From: Candidatus Methylomirabilota bacterium | Lineage (GTDB): Bacteria; Methylomirabilota; Methylomirabilia; Methylomirabilales; Methylomirabilaceae | Length of the DNA: 34,678 nucleotides | Assembly: GCA_003104975.1 (NCBI GenBank) | Contig: PQAM01000005.1 | Location: 1-34,678 of the forward strand | Reading direction: 5' to 3' | Shown here: in pieces, positions 1 through 5,423 of the stretch | Layout of the letters: each line of letters begins with the position of its first letter | How positions within the stretch are numbered: position 1 is the first letter of the stretch | Position numbers and translations under genes: made by a program | The notes under the pieces: generated by a model | The model's input: the letters and a program-made list of their open reading frames with translations, nothing else | What the model was told of the DNA's origin: nothing | Database searches by the model: none

Positions 1-21
1 CAGGAAACCGGGGGAAGGTCA
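1..21. mobile_element. Terminal inverted repeat of an IS3-family (IS407-like) element, outer end
   Basis: The first 21 bases are the exact reverse complement of positions 34656-34676. Read outwards from the element, the end begins TGACCTTCCCCCGG, the TGACC...CCCCC pattern typical of IS407-group IS3 elements. The body of the element lies outside the window to the left. The IS boundary falls at base 21, and its terminal TCA supplies the stop codon (TGA on the minus strand) of the truncated gene next to it. The family assignment is from memory of IS end patterns; no transposase is visible. Confidence 0.7.
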
Positions 22-117
22 CTCCTCAAGTGCGATGTCTCGTTTGGCGAATGAATAGGTGGGAAAGTGCTGCTTCCACCCAGCATCCGACTCGTCCTCG
101 ATCATCCCTTGAGACAT
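19..117 (-). pseudogene. Truncated gene in a possible second integron cassette, cut by the IS end
   Basis: A 32-residue open frame beginning MSQGMIEDESDAGWKQHF runs on the minus strand straight into the IS end, whose terminal TGA becomes its stop codon. An alternative start lies four codons in, at 105. It starts about 39 bp beyond the crossover point of the attC site, where the gene of a following cassette would be expected. The fragment is too short to assign a family. It could instead be a chance frame in the flank of a last cassette. Confidence 0.35.
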
Positions 118-150
118 ACGCCCTGGATCCTATCCTCTATTCATGTCGCC

Positions 151-231
151 TTCCAACGTGGAGCTGACCGGCGGCCAACGGGTGGCAAAGCCAGCCATTG
201 GACGTCCGGTTGAGCGATGTGTTGGGCGGCA
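151..231 (-). other. attC recombination site of an integron gene cassette
   Basis: Read on the minus strand, the 81-bp site starts with the R'' box GCCCAAC and ends with the R' box GTTGGAA, which pair over five bases. Inside, L'' (ACCGG-A-CG) pairs with L' (CGCCGGT), leaving one extrahelical A, the hallmark that orients strand choice by the integron integrase. The variable terminal part folds again, with CCAA/TTGG and TGGC-TTT-GCCA stems. R'' lies four bases after the stop codon of the neighbouring gene, as in true cassettes. The last base of R' (A rather than a pyrimidine) departs from the GTTRRRY consensus. Confidence 0.72.
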
Positions 232-1094
232 TCATGCGTGGCGAACTTGCAAGGGGAGCACACACCGCATGATATACCGAAGCTTCCGCAGATTTTTTGT
301 CTCAAGCTCCATCGGCGTAAACAAGACACAGAAGAAAATAAACTTGTCGAATTCCACAAAGCCAGTGTATTCAGGTGTGGGATAGCTGGGAACTCGAACC
401 AACCGAAGTTTTGTTTTGGCGCCCTTTCTGATGGGCCCATCTTGAAATTCAATCTCGGTGCCGGGCATGGTCATCAAATAGGACTCCTGCAACTTGCACA
501 AAGATTCAATATCGCTGGCGGTTTCATCTTTCGACCAGAAATTTGTGTACATCCACTCCCTTGCTTCTCCTGCAGATTCCAGGGTACGGCCCCTTTGATA
601 AAGGGTTGCGACCATGCCTTTTCGACGAGTTCCGTCAATAACCCAGCCAAACGGTGCTGGCAATATGACCCCATAGTTGCCCGAGTAGGGGATTGCACCA
701 AAAGCATGAAACTGGCTCAGCTCTTTGAAATTTAGTACATCAAGTTCAATTCCTGAGTCATCGTAATACGCCCGATTCATCGCTGCCGAGGAATAACCTT
801 CCGTAGATATCATTACACCTTTGTCGGCCTCCACGTCTCGCGCCAAGCCCATGAACGCTTCCACATCATTCACATCTATTTTTGTGTTTCGATATTTTCC
901 ATCTACGACGGCACGAAATCGAAACTCCGCCATCTCTCCTTCAATTAGGAGGTCAATCTGTCTTTCGATCTTGGAGTATTTGCCCTTGATCTTTGCGTCG
1001 GGAATCACTGTTGCATCCGGATACTCCGAACGAAAATAGTCAGAAATCTCTTTTTCGTATTGTTTCCAATCCATAAGCCACTTATGCCGTCCAA
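157..1094 (-). mobile_element. Putative integron gene cassette (one gene plus attC)
   Basis: The unit runs from the crossover in GTTGGAC (minus strand, 1095-1089) to the crossover in the attC R' box at 157, 938 bp in all. It contains a single gene starting 15 bp inside the boundary and ending 4 bp before the attC, which is the compact layout of mobile cassettes. No integron integrase gene and no second full attC are visible. It is either a solitary cassette, part of an array lacking an integrase, or the edge of an integron interrupted by the IS. Confidence 0.62.
232..1074 (-). CDS. PD-(D/E)xK (Mrr-like) nuclease-fold protein carried in the cassette
   Basis: The 280-residue protein has a restriction-endonuclease-like N-terminal half. 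Asp41 lies in a hydrophobic strand (ERQIDLLI) and is followed by Asp58-Gly-Lys60 in FRFRAVVDGKYR, a D-x-K version of the usual E-C-K motif. The next stretch, DVEADKGVMISTEGYSSAA at about residues 80-98, matches the KGV-I-S-GFS-A signature of Mrr_cat and related nucleases that act on DNA. The C-terminal half (residues 120-280) has no family I recognise. There is no signal peptide or membrane helix. The ATG at 1074 is 15 bp inside the cassette boundary. A defence or restriction role is inference. Confidence 0.6.
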   Translation of the reverse strand: MDWKQYEKEISDYFRSEYPDATVIPDAKIKGKYSKIERQIDLLIEGEMAEFRFRAVVDGKYRNTKIDVNDVEAFMGLARDVEADKGVMISTEGYSSAAMNRAYYDDSGIELDVLNFKELSQFHAFGAIPYSGNYGVILPAPFGWVIDGTRRKGMVATLYQRGRTLESAGEAREWMYTNFWSKDETASDIESLCKLQESYLMTMPGTEIEFQDGPIRKGAKTKLRLVRVPSYPTPEYTGFVEFDKFIFFCVLFTPMELETKNLRKLRYIMRCVLPLQVRHA

Positions 1095-1337
1095 CTATTA
1101 AGTGAGCTATTTAGACCACTGCAAATCGTAGCTGTCTATCTTCTGACACTGCCGGGCTGTTCAAAGCTACTGTGGCCACAGTATTCCTCACTGAGTCGAA
1201 CCCGTCAAGGACTTTGCGGTCCGCAGCCTTTCTCGTCTGCGCCACCGTCGTACCACCCGAACCCAAAAGAGACCGGCTTCCCCCATCACAGTCCGGTCGC
1301 GCTCCCGTTGTCCTTGTTCCGAAAGTCTCTCGTGTTG

Positions 1338-1433
1338 GTCATTGCGAGGGAGCGTAGCGACCGAAGCAATCTCACAGTCGTTCGGGGCAACTACGATGAG
1401 ATTGCCGCGCTCCCATTGGTCGCTCGCAATGAC
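1338..1433. repeat. Dispersed palindromic (MITE/REP-like) repeat, copy 1
   Basis: The unit is bounded by GTCATTGCGAG and its inverse CTCGCAATGAC. It contains the internal inverted pair GAAGCAATCTCAC / GATGAGATTGCCGC. Related copies lie at 23167-23256, 23262-23304 (half copy) and 24131-24220. It carries no coding capacity. Confidence 0.75.
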
Positions 1434-1501
1434 GGGCAGATGAGTGGTACGAGCTCGATACAGACTTTCATTCCCATGGGCGCGCCAGCGGCGCATGCGG
1501 T

Positions 1502-1547
1502 ATTCCCGCAAAGCTTGTCCCCGCAGGCTTAAGCGGGGAGCGGGAAT
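1502..1547. repeat. Short inverted repeat
   Basis: ATTCCCGC at 1502 is matched by GCGGGAAT at 1540, and an inner CCCCGC/GCGGGG pair strengthens the hairpin. It lies within the repeat-rich gene-free stretch. It is probably part of the same type of small dispersed palindrome as its neighbours. Confidence 0.5.
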
Positions 1548-1566
1548 TCAGAACTCCCCGTATTTC

Positions 1567-1743
1567 CTGGATTCCGGCTCGCGCCCGCGACGCGGGCTTG
1601 GCCGGAATGACGTCCGTAATTATGCAACGAATTTCAGAAACAGGACACTGGTACTTGGTCCCCAAAATACCCGTAATGTCATTCCGCGGTCTTCAAGCGG
1701 AAATCTATCGATTTTACTGGATACCGGCTTTCGCCGGTATGAC
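1567..1743. repeat. Two 'CTGGATTCCGG...CCGGAATGAC' palindromic units
   Basis: The first unit (1567-1613) pairs ATTCCGGC with GCCGGAAT around a GC-rich core. The second (1678-1743) begins GTCATTCCGC and ends in ATACCGGCTTTCGCCGGTAT. The TTGGCCGGAATGACGTC end of the first unit recurs at 12810-12826, so pieces of the family are scattered in this genome. Confidence 0.6.
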
Positions 1744-1796
1744 GATTCATGTGCGCTAACTTTCGCAATTATTCATCGGAGCAGACAATAGCTTAC

Positions 1797-1875
1797 ACCC
1801 CCCTTTCATAAAGGGGGGCGAGGGGGGATTTGAGCGATCACGAAATCCCCCTCAATCCCCCTTTGCAAAGGGGGA
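1797..1875. repeat. C-rich/G-rich inverted repeat
   Basis: CCCCCCTTTCATAAAGGGGGG forms a hairpin at the left. GAGGGGGATTT and AAATCCCCCTC form the central stem. CCCCCTTTGCAAAGGGGG forms a hairpin at the right. The whole unit is a compound palindrome of a type dispersed in many bacterial genomes. No gene overlaps it. Confidence 0.6.
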
Positions 1876-1932
1876 GGTTACGCAGTGGAAGAAACCACGA
1901 TAGCTGCCCGAACGCCCTCGAATTTACTTTCG

Positions 1933-1976
1933 CGTCATTGAGTCTTCACACCGTTGTAACGAATGCCTCCTAGGAT
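1933..1976 (+). promoter_or_regulatory. Candidate Pho box and -10 for the porin operon
   Basis: Three half-sites of the form (C/T)(G/T)T(A/C)A(C/T) start at 1933, 1944 and 1955, exactly 11 bp apart. TAGGAT at 1971 is a plausible -10 hexamer. The distance from the last half-site to the -10 (16 bp start to start) is identical to that in front of pstS. PhoB-type regulators bind 11-bp direct repeats in place of a -35 box, so phosphate-starvation control is inferred. The half-sites are less regular than those of pstS. Confidence 0.48.
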
Positions 1977-2003
1977 GTCGCTTAAAAAGGAAAGGAGGAG
2001 GAC

Positions 2004-2222
2004 ATGTTGATTACGTTGAAGGTGGATGCGGGTGCGTATGGTCGGCTGATCGTCAAGGGCGAGGTGAGGAAGGGTTACCTGTTGGGTCTTTCCCCCTATT
2101 TCGATGATCAATTTGTGTTGAGTCCTATCGATGGAACCATCGAACGGATCTCGTACAACCGAGACGAACGGGCGTTGCGTATCAGTATTCGATCAACAGG
2201 CGAACAGCGACGGGCAGCGTAG
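2004..2222 (+). CDS. Small protein of unknown function, possible barrel-sandwich fold
   Basis: The 72-residue protein has a strong ribosome site (AAAGGAGGAGG, six bases before the ATG). Residues 8-60 (VDAGAYGRLIVKGEVRKGY then LSPIDGTIERI) recall the turn-and-strand pattern of biotinyl/lipoyl-like barrel-sandwich domains, where a PI-G-T/I turn sits between two strands. There is no lysine in the lipoyl position and no signal peptide. It is the first gene after a Pho-type promoter, 22 bp ahead of another small gene and in line with the phosphate porin. I do not recognise a family; a phosphate-related role is inferred from position only. Confidence 0.6.
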   Translation: MLITLKVDAGAYGRLIVKGEVRKGYLLGLSPYFDDQFVLSPIDGTIERISYNRDERALRISIRSTGEQRRAA

Positions 2223-2244
2223 CCGTCACGACGAGGAGCGGAGC

Positions 2245-2610
2245 ATGCGCTACCGGATCAAAGAATTGAATGGCAGTGTAATCGTGAAGGTCGATCGAAA
2301 AGCTCACGAGGATGATACAGCCATTGTGCGCCGCACGCTTTCGGCGTTTCTCAGACGGCCAAAGAACAAGATGACCCTCTGGGTGGCCGGCTGGCACAAG
2401 ATCGCAACCCCGGACCTGGAATTCCTGAAAACGATCCATCGCGAGGCCGCAATGCGCGGCACTACCGTTCGACTCTGCGCCTTCGGCGATACGCTGTGGA
2501 TACAGTTCGACCCGCATCAGCCTTCCTCCCAGGTTGCTACCTTACCGCACCACAACCGGGCGGTCAGCCGATTAGAGTATCAGCCGTTAGCACTGAAACG
2601 GTCCGCGTAA
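2245..2610 (+). CDS. Small STAS-like protein of unknown function
   Basis: The 121-residue protein starts at ATG 2245, preceded by GAGGAG; upstream in-frame codons overlap the previous gene and have no ribosome site. The middle (about residues 28-90) follows the layout of a STAS/anti-anti-sigma domain. A helix RRTLSAFLRR is followed by a strand MTLWVAGW, then a helix ending EAAMRGTTVRL and a strand. The serine that is phosphorylated in SpoIIAA is not evident: the place is occupied by KIATPDLEF. It has no signal peptide. It lies between another unknown small gene and the porin, so it is probably co-transcribed with both. The STAS assignment is weak. Confidence 0.55.
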   Translation: MRYRIKELNGSVIVKVDRKAHEDDTAIVRRTLSAFLRRPKNKMTLWVAGWHKIATPDLEFLKTIHREAAMRGTTVRLCAFGDTLWIQFDPHQPSSQVATLPHHNRAVSRLEYQPLALKRSA

Positions 2611-2633
2611 ATCACACGAGAGGAGCGAGGGTC

Positions 2634-2789
2634 ATGTGTAAGTATCTGCTGCGTCCCCCATCAAGAGCGCAGGCGCCGTCTGTCGACACGCAATCAGCAT
2701 TACAGCCCAACGTCGTCACCCGCAACAACGAAGTCCACACACAACCACTGTCACACAAGGAGGAAAAGGATGAGAGGATTGCTGCGTAA
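2634..2789 (+). CDS. Possible 51-residue small ORF overlapping the porin start
   Basis: An ATG at 2634 follows a good ribosome site (AGAGGAGCGAGGGTC). The frame runs 51 codons and ends 20 bp inside the porin gene. The product is polar, has no recognisable motif, and its last codons coincide with the porin ribosome site. It could be a leader peptide that couples translation to the porin, or untranslated spacer that happens to be open. Evidence is limited to the ribosome site and the overlap. Confidence 0.3.
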   Translation: MCKYLLRPPSRAQAPSVDTQSALQPNVVTRNNEVHTQPLSHKEEKDERIAA

Positions 2790-4188
2790 GATCTTTGCCG
2801 TCGCGACAACACTGACCATTGCGCTAACGGTCGGTTCGTTCTCCGAGACGGCAATAGCAGCCGAAAACAAAGATGACAAGGCGGTTTTGGATGAAGTACT
2901 CAATATCTTGAAGGACAAAGGACACATCACCGAAGAAAAGTATCAGGAGCTCAAAGAGCGAGCGAAGAAGGAAGGCGCAGGAAAGATCCTGGCGGGGTTT
3001 GACGGCGCGACTCCCTACATCAAGTCGGCGGATGGGCAGCACAAGATCGAACTGCACGGGCGCATCAACTTTGACGTGCGGTCCTACGAGGGAGACGCCC
3101 GCGCCCTCGATTCGAAGCGGAGCAATGAAGATCCGAATCGCAGCGATCTGCTGACGAGGTTGCTGGTGCGGAGGGCCAGAATGGGCGTCGATGCGACGTT
3201 CTTTAAGTATCTCGGCCTGAAGTTCGAAGGCGAATTTTCAGAGTCCGGCAGCGCATCGAACGCCGACTCCAGGTTCCAGTTGACGGACGGTTATGGCGAA
3301 TTAAGGTACTGGCCACAATTCCAGGTCCGAGGCGGACAGTTTAAGGTTCCCTTCAGCTTCGAGGAGCTGACCTCGTCCCGATTCATCGACTTTGTGGAGC
3401 GGTCGGTCGTCAATAACCTGGTCCCGGCCCGCGATGTCGGCGCCATGATGCACGGGTCCCTTTTTGATGGGAGCCTCGAGTACTCAGCCGGGATCTTCAA
3501 CGGCGCCGGACAAAACAACCCGGAAACCAACGATTCCAAGGAGTACGCGGGCCGCCTACTGGTGCGCCCATTCAAGTCGATCAACATCCCGCTGCTCCAA
3601 AAGTTCCATGTCGCCGGCCACATGACCTACGGCGATCAGGATAAGGGGGAGAGCCTTCGTGGGCGCACCGATGCCCGATTCGAGTTCTTCCCGCGCGTCG
3701 CAACGCAAGGAGATCGCGTCCGTTACGGATTCGAAGCCGTCCATGCCGTCGGTCCATTCGGGCTGTACGGCGAGTACGTAAAAACCAGAGAAGAGCGTGA
3801 CGGACTGGGAGCCGGAGGGACCAGTCTCGATGATGTGGAAGGTCGAGCGTGGTACGTCGCCGCGACCTGGCTCGTGACGGGTGAGGAAAAGATCCACGGC
3901 AAGGCGCCCAAGGTGAAGAATAATTTTGATCCCCGAACGGGAGGTCTGGGGGCGCTGGAGCTTGTCGCCCGATTTGCCCAGCTCGATTTCATTTCCGACG
4001 ATCCCCTGCCCAGCCCCGGTGAAAACGGCATCGATGCGCTCACTGTGGGCTTTAACTGGTACCTCAGCCCGAACGTGCGGCTGATGTTCAACTATGCCAA
4101 CAACTGGTACGACAACAAGAAGATGACCCCGGTCAAGGGCGACGAGACGTCGTGGGAGATCATGTCGCGGTTGGCGTTTTGGTTCTAA
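2770..4188 (+). CDS. Phosphate/polyphosphate-selective porin (OprO/OprP family)
   Basis: The 472-residue protein has an N-terminal signal peptide (residues 1-30, ending near AIAA). A short helical region (residues 35-70, with KDKGHITEEKYQELKERAKK) is typical of OprO/P-like porins. The rest is a long beta-barrel with many alternating aromatic and charged strands, and the last residue is Phe (LAFWF), the C-terminal signal for outer-membrane assembly. The family admits phosphate or polyphosphate across the outer membrane. A strong AAGGAGG site precedes the ATG. It stands directly before pstSCAB-phoU and behind a Pho-like promoter, so a role as outer-membrane entry for phosphate under starvation fits well. 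Confidence 0.88.
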   Translation: MRGLLRKIFAVATTLTIALTVGSFSETAIAAENKDDKAVLDEVLNILKDKGHITEEKYQELKERAKKEGAGKILAGFDGATPYIKSADGQHKIELHGRINFDVRSYEGDARALDSKRSNEDPNRSDLLTRLLVRRARMGVDATFFKYLGLKFEGEFSESGSASNADSRFQLTDGYGELRYWPQFQVRGGQFKVPFSFEELTSSRFIDFVERSVVNNLVPARDVGAMMHGSLFDGSLEYSAGIFNGAGQNNPETNDSKEYAGRLLVRPFKSINIPLLQKFHVAGHMTYGDQDKGESLRGRTDARFEFFPRVATQGDRVRYGFEAVHAVGPFGLYGEYVKTREERDGLGAGGTSLDDVEGRAWYVAATWLVTGEEKIHGKAPKVKNNFDPRTGGLGALELVARFAQLDFISDDPLPSPGENGIDALTVGFNWYLSPNVRLMFNYANNWYDNKKMTPVKGDETSWEIMSRLAFWF

Positions 4189-4243
4189 GGAGAAGATCCC
4201 ACATCTCCCATACGTTTGGACTGCCCTTGATGACCCGAGAAAG

Positions 4244-4297
4244 GCTCATCGCTGCCTCTTGCGAGAAGTCCTCCCTCCTCGCGGGGCAGCGATGAGC
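4244..4297 (+). terminator. Large hairpin after the porin gene, possible terminator or processing site
   Basis: A 13-bp perfect stem, GCTCATCGCTGCC (4244-4256) with GGCAGCGATGAGC (4285-4297), encloses a smaller GCGAG/CTCGC stem. No U-tract follows, so it is not a classical intrinsic terminator. It may limit read-through or stabilise the porin transcript before the pstS promoter. Confidence 0.45.
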
Positions 4298-4321
4298 TGA
4301 TCCTGGGCTAAACCGGCGGAA

Positions 4322-4376
4322 CGTAACATGGCTGTAACATAGGCGTAACATGACTGTGACATCATCCAGCTAGTTT
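4322..4376 (+). promoter_or_regulatory. Double Pho box and -10 in front of pstS
   Basis: Four direct repeats, CGTAACAT, TGTAACAT, CGTAACAT and TGTGACAT, start at 4322, 4333, 4344 and 4355, exactly 11 bp apart, equal to two adjacent PhoB-type boxes. TAGTTT at 4371 is a suitable -10, placed where a Pho-activated promoter lacking a -35 would have it. The predicted transcript start is about 20 bases before the pstS start codon. PhoB or a similar response regulator is the likely binder; none is encoded in the window. Confidence 0.75.
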
Positions 4377-4402
4377 CGATCGAAAAAAGGAGAGCAACAA
4401 TT

Positions 4403-5407
4403 ATGAAGAACAGTACATCGCGAATGAAAAGGGTACGTGCAGTACTACTGTCAGCGCTGGTCACCGGGACCATCGGACTGTGGTCGGCGATTGGCATCGC
4501 CGAAGTGCTCAAGGTGGACTCAGCGCTGCCGGCCTATAAGGCGGTGAGCGGAGTATCCGGAAACGTGTCCAGTATCGGGTCGGACACGATGAATAACCTG
4601 ATGACCCTGTGGGGCGAGGGCTTCGGCAAGTTCTACCCGAACGTCAAGCTCCAAATCGAAGGGAAAGGCTCCTCCACGGCGCCGCCGGCGCTGATCTCCG
4701 GAACTGCCCAGCTTGGTCCGATGTCTCGCCCCATGAAGGGGACCGAGGTCGATGCCTTTGAAAAGAAGTTCGGCTACAAGCCAACCGGTCTCCGTAGCTC
4801 CGTGGATGCGTTGGCCGTCTTTGTGAATAAGGACAACCCCATCCAGTGCCTGACGATGGAGCAGGTGGACGCCATCTTTTCCAAGTCCCGGCGGTACGGC
4901 TATAAGGAGAACATCACCACCTGGAGCCAGGTCGGCCTGAAAGGCGACTGGGCCCGTCGGCCGATCAGCCTGTTCGGTCGTAACTCGGCCTCGGGGACGT
5001 ACGGCTTCTTCAAGGAGCACGCGATGAAGAACGGCGACTATAAGGACGAGGTCAAAGAGCAGCCGGGCTCGGCCTCTGTTGTTCAGGGGGTCACCGTCGA
5101 TCGGTATGCTATCGGCTACAGCGGGATCGGTTATGCTACGGCCGGCGTTCGAGCGGTGCCGATCGCCGAGAAGACGGGAATGGCTTGTACCGAGGCGACC
5201 GCCGAGAACGCCTACGCCGGCAAATATCCCCTCTCCCGTTTCCTCTACGTCTATGTCAACAAGGCGCCGGGCAAGGGCCTTGATCCGCTGATGCGGGAGT
5301 TCGTGAGGTTCATATTCACCAGCCAGGGCCAAGCGGTCGTCATCAAGGACGGCTACTACCCTGTCCCGAACTCCATCGCGAAAGAGGAACTGGCCAAGGT
5401 CCTCTAA
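4403..5407 (+). CDS. pstS: Periplasmic phosphate-binding protein PstS
   Basis: The 334-residue protein captures phosphate in the periplasm and delivers it to the PstCAB ABC transporter. It has an N-terminal signal sequence (basic start, hydrophobic residues 12-32). It shows the PstS/PBP-like core: GNVSSIGSDTMNNLM at about residues 50-64, a GKGSSTAPPAL phosphate-loop segment near 87-97, and GRNSASGTYGFFKEH near 193-207, where Ser-Gly-Thr contributes ligand contacts. A ribosome site (AAAGGAG) precedes the ATG. It is first in pstSCAB-phoU and follows a double Pho box. Its length is normal for the family. Confidence 0.92.
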   Translation: MKNSTSRMKRVRAVLLSALVTGTIGLWSAIGIAEVLKVDSALPAYKAVSGVSGNVSSIGSDTMNNLMTLWGEGFGKFYPNVKLQIEGKGSSTAPPALISGTAQLGPMSRPMKGTEVDAFEKKFGYKPTGLRSSVDALAVFVNKDNPIQCLTMEQVDAIFSKSRRYGYKENITTWSQVGLKGDWARRPISLFGRNSASGTYGFFKEHAMKNGDYKDEVKEQPGSASVVQGVTVDRYAIGYSGIGYATAGVRAVPIAEKTGMACTEATAENAYAGKYPLSRFLYVYVNKAPGKGLDPLMREFVRFIFTSQGQAVVIKDGYYPVPNSIAKEELAKVL

Positions 5408-5423
5408 GGTCGATTGGATAGTT

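Larger units (their letters stand above)
1096..1932. other. Gene-free stretch rich in dispersed palindromic repeats
   Basis: No convincing coding sequence is present between the cassette boundary and the first Pho-type promoter. The short open frames on both strands are composed of repeat sequence and lack ribosome sites. The stretch contains at least four different inverted-repeat units (1338-1433, 1502-1547, 1567-1743 and 1797-1875). It separates the cassette from the phosphate genes and looks like a landing area for small non-autonomous elements. Confidence 0.6.

Noticed and set aside
1172-1791. Several overlapping small open frames on both strands between the cassette and the Pho promoter
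   Set aside because: They are made of palindromic repeat sequence, lack ribosome sites and show no protein features.
1338-1875. Possible CRISPR array because of the repeated palindromes
   Set aside because: The units differ from each other, are not evenly spaced, have no spacers of constant length, and no cas genes are present.
4189-4243. A riboswitch or leader peptide before pstS
   Set aside because: The Pho-type promoter lies downstream of this stretch, leaving only about 20 bases of leader. No structured leader other than the hairpin at 4244-4297 is seen.
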